A DNA stretch of 64,000 nucleotides from Amaurobius ferox (GCA_951213105.1 OX578140.1:32083518-32147517), one strand, 5' to 3'; numbered from the stretch's first letter, positions 10,982 to 23,700 are shown. Notes: generated by a model from the letters alone, not told the origin. Numbers and translations are program-made.

Positions 10982-11420
10982 CTTTCACACACACACACAC
11001 ACACACATAATTTTACATACATACACAAAGAGAGAGAGACATCGCTTCAAAAATGTTTGATTCGTGATCAGGGATGCTTGAAACGTGCTCTCCCGTCGAA
11101 AACTCGAATTCGAATTTTCGACCCCGTCACAATTCTTTGCTTATACATTATGTATATAAGGATAGTAATAAGAATACTTTGAGTAAGCATTGATGGAAAA
11201 GCAAATTAAGCCCCTCAAAGTAGGGCTAACTATGTTCATATCTTCTCACACAATAGAAAAATATTCTGTGGTCTGACGACAGAAGTTTTGTTCCTTATCG
11301 GAAATCGTTGGTTGTTGTGAGCGAAGTATTTAAGGAATGTTTTATTTCAGTACTGATCTGTTCTGGTTTATTTCGTTTGCTATCTCGAGTCCTGTTATAA
11401 AGTGTTTTCCTTTGTGGAAA
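10125..11420 (+). repeat. Diverged family B unit, split by a family A copy
   Basis: Left of the insertion the text ATAGCTTACCAGAGCATTA resembles the B unit start. Right of it, CATTGATGGAAAAGCAAATT, GACAGAAGTT and TCGGAAATCGTTGGTTG follow in B order. The two halves belong to one unit interrupted at 10169-11167. Confidence 0.6.
10169..11167 (+). mobile_element. Family A element, copy 6
   Basis: Full-length forward copy. The left-end motif has one extra GG (GATGTAGGGGCAGCACAT). The interior has a compound (CA)n(TA)n(CA)n tract at about 10948-11008, and the right-end palindrome is decayed by one substitution (GATAGTA). It lies inside a diverged family B unit. Confidence 0.8.
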
Positions 11421-11450
11421 TGCCAATTAACCGAATATTTATAAATACAA

Positions 11451-12207
11451 TAGTACCTTGATTATCCGACTTAACTAGGACCGGATGTAGGTCGGATGAT
11501 TAAAAATTCCAAAGAGAGGACATATAAAATAACAAAGTGTTTAAATAAATAATTAAATTAATAAATTATATATATATTTTTTAATTAAATGCAACACTTA
11601 TTTCTAAGATGTTATTACTGTTTGAATTTAAAGTTTTTGGAATGTAAGTATTTTCATCGAAAATGACATCTCCAGAATTGGAAGTGGAAATCCGTAGTAA
11701 GCCATCCAACCCTCTACATAATTTAATCCTGAATTCATTTCAGTCATTATCTAAGCTCTGTCTATAGCCCATCCTCAGAGATAGATGTTTCAAATAAAAT
11801 GTTTTAAACGGAAGCGGAAATTCTTAGTGAACGACCCAACCTCCTCTAGACTTTGATGCTAAATATCCATATCCGTTATCATTTAAGCTCTATTTATAGA
11901 CAATATCAAAAAATAGATGTTTCAAGAAAATTGAATTACTGTTAACGTAAATGAAAAAAGTACCTAAAGTGGGAAGTTCCTTGGCGGAAACTCCCAACCT
12001 CCTTTGAAATTCGATGTTGGATCCATATCAGATATCACCTAAGCTCTGTCCATCGTATATCCTAAGAAATAAATGCTTGAAAAAATATACGGCAAAAATA
12101 TATATAGTAAATTTGATTTTCTATCAATAGTGAATAATTTGATCTTGAACAAGGACTGTCATTTAACAGAGAGCTCCGGATAATAGAGGGACGGATAATC
12201 GAAATTA
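11451..12207. mobile_element. Pogo/Tigger-like non-autonomous element (MITE-like)
   Basis: The left end reads TAGTACCTTGATTATCCGAC and is followed by 'ACTAGGACCGG', a pattern known from arthropod and mammalian pogo/Tigger termini. The right end is the inverted counterpart GACGGATAATCGAAATTA. Both begin or end with TA, the target dinucleotide of this superfamily. No transposase is encoded. The interior is made of three diverged tandem segments, listed separately. Class is inferred from the termini only. Confidence 0.55.
11679..12095 (+). repeat. Three diverged tandem segments inside the pogo-like element
   Basis: Each segment has a GGAAG(T/C)GGAAA-like start, a CCCAACCTCC-like centre and AAGCTCT(G/A)TC(C/T)AT near the end. 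That last motif recurs at about 11752, 11886 and 12050, giving spacings of about 134 and 164 bp. They are too diverged for exact unit borders. Confidence 0.55.
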
Positions 12208-12712
12208 TATTGCATATGATACCTACTTAATACAAGCATGACTATCCTTACTGACCCAATCTGTCATACTTTCATGTGGAGAATGAATTGTTTTAATAAA
12301 ACCTTTTTCAATCCCAGATTTGACTGATAAGCACATTTTAAGATACAATAAAACCATTTAAATTATTTTGAAAAAAATGCGCGTTTCTGTATTTGTGTAT
12401 ACTGCGTGTCAGTTAAAGTCTTGGACTAAGCTATTACTCGAGTATTAGGGCCATCGTATATTTTTATGCAGGTGTATAGGAAGACCGTATGACGCTATAT
12501 AACTTTAGGGGGGCTGACCCCCTTTTCTGGGTATGGATAATGAGATATCTCGCTTCCTGTTAGATATAGGGGATACAAGTAAATTGAAAAGTTACATAGC
12601 GTTGAGAAATTAGTGCAAAACACATATGTTATAGTACAAACTCATAAAATCAAGACTCTAAACATCATACATTGTTAAACAAAATAAAAAGTAATAAAAA
12701 ATTTTACAGCTT
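12208..12712. other. Unassigned AT-rich DNA
   Basis: No coding potential, RNA or recognised repeat family in this stretch. Confidence 0.4.
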
Positions 12713-12713
12713 A

Positions 12714-12846
12714 ATTACTTTCCCTATATACGTAGTATACTGTATAGGGGGAAATATTGTGATCAGGTTAAAATTCGAATTCCAGTTTTTGATTGAAGAA
12801 CACGTTTCAAGCATCCCTGAACTCGAATCGTACGTTTTTAAGCTGA

Positions 12847-12880
<34 letters not shown>

Positions 12881-13085
12881 GGAGAGAAAAATGTTTGTGT
12901 AACCAATGCCCCACGAACAAATCGAGCGTTTCGAATGAAATTTGCTATGAAAAGTACAATTAGGAAATACAGGAAGTCCATTGATTTTAAATCCAATACA
13001 ATATTAGGAAAATCCCCAAATTTTCAAATGACATTTTAAAAAAATCATCAAACAATTAGTACCTCCGATATTGTTACGTAAATAA
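12714..13085 (-). mobile_element. Diverged family A relative, right half
   Basis: The right-end palindrome (arms TACTTTCCCTATATAC and its imperfect complement) is at 12716-12758. The order AATTCGAATTC, CACGTTTCAAGCATCCCTGA, (GT)n/(GA)n, and CGAATGAAATTTG matches family A reversed. It breaks off at about 13085 beside a family D end. Confidence 0.6.
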
Positions 13086-13092
13086 TCCTTTT

Positions 13093-14335
13093 TAACACTT
13101 TGCAACATAGTTCAAAAGTGTTTATGACTTTGTTCATTCTATTTGTCCATCTGTCTGTCTGTCTGTCCGTTAGCACGATAACTGCCGTAAAAATGACATT
13201 TTTAAAATGAAATTTTAGTATGTTGTTCAGACGGTCTGTGGAACCTACGGGAATATAAATGAATAATAACATCCGATTTGTTTTGCACTGAACCCGGGTT
13301 GAAAAAAGAAAATATAATTGACCCCTATGGGACCTAATTTTTCAAATATTTTTTAATCGAATTTAAAATTCACAAATTACTTTGAAAGTTTTAAGAAATA
13401 TTCAAATTATCCCATAAGAAGTATGAAAAAATTTCAGCAAAATATATTCGGTAGTTTTTTAAATAAAAATTAAAATAATAATTACACCCATATTATATGA
13501 AGAGATTACGTGACCCACATCAAAATAAAATATGGCATCCACCTTGTGTCAAAATCGTGATTTTTAAAGTTCTTTTTAATTTATATTTAGAGTTGTATAC
13601 GTCCTAAAACCGCTTTATTTTTGCTTAAATTCTGTGCATCTACATTCTGAAACAACGCATTTACAATAAATTTGAATTTAAATGATCATCCATCTTTGAT
13701 TATTTCTACAACGAAGCCTAATTTTCACTTATGGAGAATGTAAACAAATAAAAATCTTGAATGAGTTGTATAAGAATTGCTGAATTTCTTTAACGCAAAA
13801 TTATTTAGCTTTGGAGTCTGCAATATAGTTGATATGAATGAAACATTCATTGATTTTACATAGAGGAGTAAAGGATTGTTTCGATGAAGGTTTAAGCATA
13901 GAGTTAGTTAAATTACGTGTACCTCCATGGTTTTAAGTTTTTAAATAAAATAAATTATTGTAGTATTGTGATGAATGAAAGGAATGGAATAAAAGTGTAT
14001 GAATGAAATATTTACAGCTTTTGCATAGAAAGGCAGGTGATTTATATTTCAATGACGTCATTTGGATAATATTCATTTTTTCGATAAAGTTTTAAGTTTT
14101 CAAATATAATAAATGATTTCAGTATTGTAATAATTTTAAAAATATTACCGCTGAATGTATTGCATTTTAGATATGTTTAAACCAGGCAATTTATATTTTA
14201 ATGACGTCATTTGAATAAAGTTATTAAAGTTATAGCATTTTAGAGATTTTTAAATAAAATTGTATTGTAGTTGGAAAGTGCTTCATAATCAATTCTTTAT
14301 GCATGATTGATCTTTCTTGTTTCTGTATTTCTGAA
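13093..14335 (-). mobile_element. Family D element, copy 1 (near full length)
   Basis: This is a second non-autonomous family of about 1.2 kb. The right end, at 13093-13122, is a palindrome with arms AACACTTT...AAAGTGTT type. It is followed by a short GACA-type microsatellite (13149-13172), then ACGATAACTG, the complement of the block shared with family A. The far end near 14275-14330 carries TTGGAAAGTGCTTCATAATC, whose complement holds an AACACTTTCCAACT-like word also found in the right-end arms. The element aligns in reverse with 38560-39722. No protein is encoded. Confidence 0.7.
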
Positions 14336-14365
14336 CTGTGATTATTTGTAAACTGTTTGTTCACT

Positions 14366-14765
14366 AGAAATTGCACTTTTTCAAATAAATTTATCAAAAA
14401 ATCACGTAAAGTTTAAAAACGTGTTAACTATTGTGAAATATGTTCACTTTTCATATGTAATATTAAGCAATAAATTTCTTAACAGAATTCTCGTGGATCT
14501 AGTTCGTTCCATTTACTAGAAAATATACTTTATGTTATAGTTTTGTATTTTTAAGCCAAAAACTTCAGCAATAATTCTGTGCATATAAGAAATGCTCTTC
14601 TCTCCGTCTGTCTTTAACGTTTGGTTATAAATATAATGAACTGTGCGACTCATATAGAGAAAATATCGCCAATTTGGCGATATGTCAGCACAGATTGACG
14701 AAAGTACCTTTAAAATGGCAAAAATAATGCTAAACAAACGAAAATAACTCCAAATTGATAAATTA
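14366..14765 (-). mobile_element. Family A fragment, diverged
   Basis: Blocks matching family A in reverse order: CAAATAAATTTATCAAAAAAT, GTTCACTTTTCATATGTAAT, CTCGTGGATCTAGTTCGTTCC, and a TCGCCAATTTGGCGA hairpin at about 14669. Both ends are missing. Confidence 0.65.
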
Positions 14766-14790
14766 ATTATTAAAATATATATTGACTATA

Positions 14791-17272
14791 CTAGCAGTAT
14801 ACCCGTTCTTCGTACGGAGTATATAATATAAAGAAACTTATAATTCACAATCATGTGCAAATTATGTTAAAATATTAAATTTATTGCTCCTAAAGAGGAG
14901 TTTGAAAATATCTGTTCTCACTATGCAATATTATCTTCACGAGCAGATCTGAAAAATAAAACATCCTGGTCCCTTTTGAAAACAAATATACAAAAAATAT
15001 GAAATTTAATCAATTTATACAAAATAAAAGCGCTAAAATTGTATGGGACACGTACTACTTATATACTCAAATATTAGAAGATATAACCTGTATTAGTAGA
15101 TTACATGTACAAATTGAAAATGTCAATAAACCCGTAATTGATTCCAATATATGCCAAAATGAAAGCACTAAAATTATATGGGAATATATATATATCCCCG
15201 TACTACTTATATTGTCGCAGATTAGAAAATATGCCTGTGTGTTAGTAGAAGATTACCTGTATTACAATATGAATTTCAAAAATATTTGCCAAAATAAAAC
15301 AGATGAAGTAATAAATTGGAAATATCAAAAATCCCCGTAATCTTTATACCTGAAGGTCGTAATTGATTCCAATATATTCCAATATAGTATATCAAAATAT
15401 ATGCAATATACCTCTATACTTATATTCTCGTAGATTAGAAGATATATCCATGCATTTGTAGAAGATTACTTTATATATGAGTTTCAACAATTTTTGTCAT
15501 AATAAAACAATAACATATTAACTTGAAAATATCAATAATCCCTAAATCAACAGTTCCCGAAAATATCAATAATCCTTAAATCAATAGTCCCCGAAAATAT
15601 CAATAATGTTTAAACCTGAAGACTGTATTTGATATTATCCAGTCAAAAATGCAATGTCAATGAAATTTATTTCGTGTACATATCTTTATCATTCAAATCG
15701 AAAGAGATTTAATAAAAATCGTATGATACATAAACACATTGGATTTACATCCGTTGCTAAACGACATGATATCATTTGCTTCTAATAAATTGATGGAAAT
15801 CATATCGTCTGAATAATTTTATCTATCTCCATGGAAGGTTTGGCGACTTTTTCGTCAATTTAGCGACAATTTAAAAAATCACCAAATTTATAGCTAAGAG
15901 GGACTGTAGAACTGACAGTCCCATTTTGTGACACATTGTCGAAACATCATCACAATACTATCCCCTTACAAAACACAATTAATTTCATTTATTAAGCGCA
16001 ATTTTAACAATTTCATGATATTTTTATGGATTTACAAACATTTTTATCAATTTGGTGACATTTTAAAAATTCGCTAAATGTGTTACCAAGTAGGATGGAT
16101 GGATTGGCCGACAAATGCTACCTAAACATCGTTTCAGTACTCTCTTCTAAGAAAACAAATTTAATTTCATTGATTTGCATCGTTTGTATCAATTTGGCGA
16201 CATTTCCGTCAATTTGACAGCGTTTAAGAAAAGTTTCCAAGTTAGCGATATTCCAAGAAATTCGTAGTTCTGAATTTGCAGATCTGAAGAATAAAACATC
16301 CTGATCCCGTTTGTATACACTAAATGAAAATACTAAAATTGTATTAAAAGATATACCCGTTCTAATATTTTTCTGTTTCAAAAATCAGCTAAATGAATTT
16401 ATTGGCTAAACACAATATATGAATGTATTAGCTAAACACAATATATAAGCTTGAAAACTCTTTGCCAAAATGAATGAAAGTGATGTACGCAGTCCGCAAT
16501 TAATATAATTAAAAGAAAAATTAAACCGTTAATTTATAAAATATATTTTTACATCCATTTATTTATTATTCAAATAGAAAAAATAATAATAAATATTATC
16601 AAATACATTTAATTTAATTGCGATGCTGAGCAACATGATATAAGATAGATATAAGACAGAATCTTCCTCTTAAAATGTGAAATTAAATAACAATTTTGAT
16701 TTCATTATACTTTTCATTGTTGAGTAAATGCTTGTGAAAAATAAACCATGGAGATAGATTTTCCATTTAAATTCATGTTTCTATCAATGCATGCTATCAG
16801 ATAGTGATTAATTAGTGCAAAATCCCTCCACCAAACTCAGAAATAAAGTTTTAATTCACTTTGACGTTTTAAACAAACGATTTTCATCCTTTCCGTTTGG
16901 ATAAACCACGGAGTTAGAGAGTAGAACTTCTAAAAAAAAGTTCAGTTTTTATTAATATCTCGACAATCTCTGATCTTAGAAACCCGAAACTTGGACAAAA
17001 TTTATGATGAAGGGGGGGGGGGGGCTACCCACAAAATTTCATTAAATTCGATTCAGCCATTTTCTCATGATGATGAGACAACCGAAAGTTTCGTTTTTTA
17101 CTAATATCTCGAGAACCACTGATTGTACAAACCCAAAACATGGAGTAAGTTTTAAGTGGGGCTATTTTCAGGCTACCCACAAAATTTCATCAAATTCGGT
17201 TCAGCCGTTCTCCTGTGATGATGGGACAAACAGACAGACAGGCAGACAGATTTTCAATTTTATTTATATAGA
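14791..17272 (+). repeat. Family C repeat, unit 1 (2,482 bp)
   Basis: It starts CTAGCAGTATACCCGTTCTTC and ends with a GACA-type tract plus TTTATTTATATAGA, immediately followed by the start of unit 2. The last ~450 bp hold a repeated pair of segments ending in TTCGGTTCAGCCGTTCTC-type text, as seen in the 3' tails of many arthropod non-LTR (RTE/CR1-like) elements. No reverse transcriptase frame is readable. The 113-codon frame at 14999-15340 is not conserved in the other units. Class uncertain. Confidence 0.7.
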
Positions 17273-19230
17273 CTAGCAGCATACCCGTTCTTCGTACGGA
17301 GTATATAATATAAAGAAACTTGAAATTCATAATCATGCCCAAATTCTTATAGTATACTAAATGACATGTTTAATCAAAATATTCTGTTAAAATATTTAAT
17401 ATAATGCTCCTAAAAAGAAGTTTAAGAATCTCTGTTCTCGCTATATAAAATTATCTTCATGGACATATCTGAAGAATAAAACATCTTGGACCCCTTATGT
17501 AAGCAAATAAAAAAAAATATGGAATTGAATCAATATAAGCAAACTAAAAGCGTTAAAATTGTATGGGACCCGTACTAATTATATACGCGAATATTAGAAA
17601 ATATAACCTGTATTAGTAGATTACATGTATAAATTGAAAATACCAATAAACCCGTAATCTTTAAATCTGAAGACAGTCATTTATTCCAATATATGTCAAA
17701 ATTAAAGTGCTAAAATTATATGGGAAGATATACACGTACTACTTATAATGTCCGATTATTAGTAGAAGATTACCCGTTTTGCAATATGAGTCTCAAATGT
17801 TTTTTGGTAAAATACAACAGACGACGTAATAAATTGAATATATAATTAATCCCCTTAATCTTCATACCAGAAGACTGTACTTGATTCCAATATATATGCC
17901 AATATATGTCAAAATATATGCCAATATACCTGTACTACTTATATTCTCGTAGGTTAGAAGATATACCCGTGCATTCCTAGAAGATTACTCGTACAACGTA
18001 CAATATGCGTGTGTCAGCAATTTTTGCCGCAATAAAACAATGGCGTAATAACTTAAAAATATCAATAATCCCTGAATCAATAATTCCGGAAAATATCAAT
18101 AATAATAATGTTTAAACCTGAAGAGTATAATTGATATTATCCAGTCCAAAATGAAATGGCAATGAAATTTATTTTATATACATATCTTCATTATTCAAAT
18201 CGGAAAGGATTTAATAAAAATCGTCTGCCGCATAAACACATTGGATTTAAATCCGTTGCTAAGCGACATGATATCATTTGCTTCAAATAAATTGGTAGAA
18301 AAAATATCGTCTAAATAGTTATATTTCTATGAAACATTTGGCGACAGTTTCGTCAAATTAGCGACATTTTAAAAAATCGCCAAATTTATCGCCAAGTGGG
18401 ACTGTAGAACTGACAGTTCCACTTTGCGACAAATTGACGAAATATCATCACAATACTATCCCCTAACAAAAAACAATTAATATCATTTATGTAGCGCAAT
18501 TTTATCAATTTCAAGATATTTTTATAGATTGGAAAACATTTTTATCAATTTGGTGACATTTTAAAAATTCGCTAAATGTATTACTAAGTAGGATGGTTGG
18601 TCTGACAGATAAATGCTAACCAAACATCATTTCAGTACTCTCTTCTAACAAAACAAAAAAAAAATTCATTGATATGTAGAAGACCCAAGCCACACGACCA
18701 ACCCGAAGGTTTATGGCAGCTGTTTGTGTGTCGTTTATATCAATTTGGCGACATTTCCGTCAATTTGGCAAAGTTTAAGAAAAGTTGTCAAATTAGCGAT
18801 ATCCCTCCAAATTCGTAGCTTTGAATTTGCAGATCTGAATGAAACATTATTATCCCGTTTCAATATACTAAATGAAAACACTACAATTGTATTAGAAGAT
18901 ATACCCGCTCTACTCTTTTTCTGTTTCAACAATCGGCTATATGAATTTATTGGCTAAACACAATATATGAGTTTAGTAGCTAAATACGATATAAGCTTGA
19001 AAACTTTTTGCCAAAATAAATGAAATTGATGTACGCAGTCAGCAATTAATATAATTAAAAGAAAAATCAAACCGTCCATTCATAAGATATACTTTTATAT
19101 CCATTTATCCATTTATTTAATATTTAAATCGAAAAAAAATAATAATAAAAACATTAACAAACACATTTAATTTAATTGCGATTCCGAGCAACATGATATA
19201 TCCTCCTAAAATGTTAAAATTTATTAACCA
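17273..19230 (+). repeat. Family C repeat, unit 2 (tail-truncated)
   Basis: It begins CTAGCAGCATACCCGTTCTT and follows unit 1 in order. It stops after the GAGCAACATGATATA block, without the terminal GACA tract, and unit 3 begins at once. It contains the short tRNA-like insertion at 18677-18730 that is absent from units 1 and 4. Confidence 0.7.
18677..18730 (-). mobile_element. tRNA-like short insertion, copy 2 (diverged)
   Basis: The minus strand reads CCATAAACCTTCGGGTTGGT and GTGTGGCTTGGGTC, matching the modules at 9032-9085 and 59034-59097. At the equivalent place in unit 1 (about 16158-16175) TTCATTGATTTG runs straight into CATCGTTTGTATC, so unit 1 serves as an empty site. No clear duplication remains; the ends are approximate. 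Confidence 0.55.
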
Positions 19231-20680
19231 CTAACAGCACACCCGTTTTTCGTGCGGAGTGTATAATTTAAAGAAACTTAAAGTTCGCAATCATGTGCAA
19301 ATTCTGTTAAAATATTAAATTTATTGCTCCTAAAGAGAAGTTTAAGAATATATGTTCTCACTATGCAAAATTATCTTCACGATCAGATCTGAAGAATAAA
19401 ACATCCTGCCCCCTTTTGTAAGCAAATTTACAGAAGAAAAAATAGGAATTGAATGAATATATGCAACCCCGTACTAATTATATTGTCGCAGATCAGAAAA
19501 TATGCCAATGTGTTAGTAGAAGATTACCCGTATTACAATATGCGTCTCAAAAATATTTGCCAAAATAAAAGAGATGACGTAATAAATTGAAAACATCAAT
19601 AATATCCGTACTCTTTATACCAGAAGGTCGTAATTGATTCCAATATATGCCAATATATATCAAAACATATGTCAATATACCTGTACTACTTATATTCTCG
19701 TAGATTAAAAGATATACACGTGTATTTGTAGAAGATTCGTACAACATACAATATATGAGTTTAAACAATTTTTGTCATAATAAAATAATTGCATAATAAC
19801 TTGAAAATATCAATAATCCTTGAATCAATAATCCCCGAAAATATAAATAATAATAATTTTTAAACCTGAAGACCGTAATTGATATTATCCAGTCAAAAAT
19901 GCTATAAGAAAAATCAAATCGTTCTTTTCTAAAATATATTTTTATATCCATTTATTTATTATTCAAATCGAAAAAATAATTATTAAAATTAACAGACAGA
20001 TTTAATTTAATTGCGTTTCTGAGTAACATGATATAAGATAGAATCTTATAACATGTTAAATATGTCATGTCTTATAACATAAACTGCGAAATTAAATAAC
20101 GATTTTGATTTCTCTATACTTCTCATTGTTCTGTAAAAGCTTGTTTTAAATAAACCATGAACCATGGAGATAGATTTCCCCTTTAAATCATGTTTCAAAC
20201 AATTCATGTTTTCAGAAAGTGACTAATTAACGCAAAAAATCTCCCATCAAACTCAGAGATTAAATTTTAATTCACTTTCAAACGATTTTCAAGCTTTTCG
20301 TTTGGATAAACCACGGAGTTAGGGAGTAGAACTCCTAGGAAAAAGTTCCGTTTTTCATTAATATCTGGACAACCCCAGGTCTTAGAAACTCGAAACTTGG
20401 ACAAAATTTATGGGGGTATATTTCAAGGCTATTCATCAAATTTCATTAAATTCGGTTCAGCCGTTTTTCCGTGAGGATGAGACAAACGAAAATTTCGTTT
20501 TTTACAAATATCTCGAGAACCACTGGTCGCAGAAACTCAAAACACAGATATAATTTTAAGTGGGGCTATTTCTGGGCTACCCACAAAATTTCATCAAATT
20601 CGGTTCAGCCGTTCTCCCGTGATGGTGTGACAAACAGACAGACAGACAGACAGACAGATTTTCATTTTTATTTATATAGA
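19231..20680 (+). repeat. Family C repeat, unit 3 (internally deleted)
   Basis: It starts CTAACAGCACACCCGTTTTT and ends in a (GACA)n tract and TTATATAGA. The central GGCGAC-rich segment present in units 1, 2 and 4 is missing between about 19900 and 19910. Confidence 0.7.
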
Positions 20681-22854
20681 CTAGCAGCATACCCGTTCTT
20701 CGTACGGAGTATATAAAATAAAGAAATTTATAATTCGCAATCATGTGCAAATTCTGTTAAAATATTAAATTTATTGCTCATAAAGAGAAGTTTAAGAATA
20801 TCTGTTCTCACTATGCAAAATTATCTTCACGGGCAAATCTGAAGAATAAAATATCCTGGCCCCTTTTGTAAACAAATTCACACACAAAAAAAATAATTGA
20901 ATCAATATATGCAACCACGTACTACTTATATTGTCGCAAATTAGAAAATATGCCAGTGTGATAGTAGAAGCTTAAACATATTGTAATATGAGTCTTAAAA
21001 ATATTTACCAAAATAAAAAAGATGACGTAATAAATTGAAAGTATCAAAAATCCCCGTAATCTTAATACCAGAAGGTCGTAATTGATTCCAATATATGCCA
21101 ACATATATAAAAATTTTGCCAATATACCTGTACTACTTATATTCTCGTAGATTAGAAGATATACCCGTGCATTTGTAGAAGATTACTTGTACAACGTACT
21201 ATATATGAGTTTCAACAATTTTCGTCATAATGAAACAATGGCATAATAATTTGAAAATATCAATAATTCCTGAATCAACTGTCCCCGAAATATCAATAAT
21301 AATGATGTTTAAACCTGAAGACCGTAATTGATATTATCCAGTCAAAAATGCAATGTCAAACAAATTTATTTTATATACATATTTTTATTAGATTTAATAA
21401 AAATCGTATGACACGTAACACATTGGATCCGTTGCTAAGCGACATGATATCATCTGCTTCAAATAAATTGATGGAAATCATGTCGTCTGAATAATGTGAT
21501 CTTCATGGAAGGTTTGGCGACATTTTCGTCTCCATGATATTTTTATGGATTTACAAATATTTTTATCAATTTAGTGATATTAAAAAAATTAGTTAAATGC
21601 GTTACTAAGTAGGATGGATGGACTGACCGACAAATGCTACAGAAACATCATTTCAGTACTAAAAAAACAAATTTAATTTCATTGATTTGGGTCATTTTTA
21701 TCAATTTGGAGATATTTCCTCTAATTTGGTAAAGTTTAAGAAAAGTTACCAAGTTATTTAGAGATATTCCGCTAAATTCGTAGCTCTAAATTTACAGATC
21801 TGAAGAATAAAATATCCATATCCCGTCTGTATATACACTAAATGAAAACACTAAAATTGTATTAGAAGATACATACATCCGTTCTACTCTTTTTCTGCTT
21901 CAACAATCGGCTAAATGAATTTATTGGGTAAACACAATATATGAGTTTATTAGCTAACCACAATATATGAGCTTTGAAACCTCTTTGCTAAAATAAATAA
22001 AAGTGTGATGTACACAGTTCGCAATATATATTATTAAAAGAACAATCAAACCGTTCATTTATTATGAGTTTATTAGCTAAACACAATATATGAACTTGAA
22101 ACCTCTTTGCTAAAATAAATAAAAGTAATGTACGCAGTCCGCAATATATATAATTAAAAGAACAATCAAACCGTTCATTTATAAAATATATTTTTACATC
22201 CATTTATTTATTATACAAATAGAAAAAACAATAATAATCATTAACAAACACATTTAATTCCATTCCTTTGCCGAGCAACATGATATAAGATAGAATCTTC
22301 CTCATAAAATGCGAAATTAAATAACCATTTTAATTTCTTTATACTTCTAATCGTTGAGTAAAAGCTTGTGAAATACATGGAGGTAGATTTTTCCATTTAA
22401 ATTCATGTTTCAAACAATTCATGCTTTCAGGTAGTGACTATTTAATGCAAAAATCCTGCATCAAACTCAAAAATAAAGTTTTAATTCCCTTTGACGCTTT
22501 AAACAAACTATTTTTATCCTTTCCGTTTGGATAAACCACGGAGTTGGAGAGTAGAACTCCTATAAAAAAATTTCCGTTTTTCATTAATATCTCGACAACC
22601 CCTGGTCTTAGAAACTCGAAACTTGGGCTAAATTTATGGGGGGCTATTTCAAGGCTATCCACAAAATTTCATTAAATTCAGTTCAGCCGTTTTCCCCTGA
22701 TGATGAGACAAACGAAAATTTCGTTTTTTACTAATATCTCGAGAACCACTGGTCGTAGAAACTCAAATCACAGACTAAATTTTAATTGGGGCTATTTCTA
22801 GGTTACCCACCAAATTTCATCAAATTCGGTTCAGCCGTTCTCCCGTGATGATGG

Positions 22855-22900
<46 letters not shown>

Positions 22901-22922
22901 TTTTCAATTTTATATATATAGA
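20681..22922 (+). repeat. Family C repeat, unit 4
   Basis: It begins CTAGCAGCATACCCGTTCTT and closes with the longest (GACA)n tract of the array (about 22859-22901) and TATATATAGA. A ~110-bp internal segment is duplicated (about 21940-22060 and 22065-22185). Confidence 0.7.
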
Positions 22923-23494
22923 TTATTTATTATTTATTGCAGATGCTATCAATATTGATAATTGTCAGTTTAGAGGTGCGTGACATATAAGTTAATTAGG
23001 TACTCCGAAATAGTTTTTCATGTTGTCATCTGGATGGCGCTAAATATACAATTTGACATGATAAACATTGTTCCTTTGATCTGAAACATCATTTTTTCAA
23101 TGTGAAAGAAGTAAATTCATTGCATTACATAGGGACTGTCATGCTGCCCACAACAGATTTATTTTAAGAGTGATTACTTCTCTATCTTTAACAGACTTAA
23201 ACATAAAGATAAATATAATTTACAGATAAAATAAAGTTGCGACTTAATTTTTTAAGAATGATATTTTCCCTGTTACAAATGGACTTAAATACTAGTATAT
23301 ATAAATATCTTAGCTTGGTAAGATGAACGAACTAAGTCTGAAATTCGTGACTATAACACTTCTTAATGAATAGTTAATACATTTCCAACTAATTCAAAGT
23401 GAAATTAAGAAGAGACACAATCTTTTTTTTTAAATAAGTTCTTCTCAATTCATTCTTAAAAAGCGTAATTGAATTTTTCAGTTTATAAAAATAA
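22923..23494. other. Unassigned DNA with one family A fragment
   Basis: Apart from a 50-bp complement of the family A left end at 23108-23160 (CATTGCATTACATAGG, GTCATGCTGCCCACA), I see nothing recognisable. Confidence 0.4.
23108..23160 (-). mobile_element. Family A left-end fragment
   Basis: TAAATTCATTGCATTACATA followed by GGGACTGTCATGCTGCCCAC is the reverse complement of the left ~50 bp of the A consensus. The rest of the element is absent. Confidence 0.55.
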
Positions 23495-23700
23495 CGAGAA
23501 AGTTCAATCATGCATAAAACATTGATTATAAAACACTTTCCAACTGGAAATGTAATTTTATTTAAGCGTCTCTAAATTGTGATACATTCAGCACTGATAA
23601 TTTTTTTTAACTATCACAGTAATTTATTATATTTGAAAACTTAAAACTTCAAAATAGTCAATCAAAAAATACAATGCCAGTAACCATGGAGGTAAAAGTA
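23495..23700 (+). mobile_element. Family D left-end fragment
   Basis: AGTTCAATCATGCATAAAAC, AAACACTTTCCAACTGGAAA and TTTATTATATTTGAAAACTT match the complement of 14090-14330 in order. Further D-like text recurs at about 24185-24295. Confidence 0.55.

Noticed and set aside
14999..15340. 113-codon frame in family C unit 1
   Set aside because: Not open in units 2-4 and no similarity to known proteins.
22859..22901. Regular GACA arrays as a possible CRISPR
   Set aside because: Four-base microsatellite with no spacers; the window is eukaryotic.
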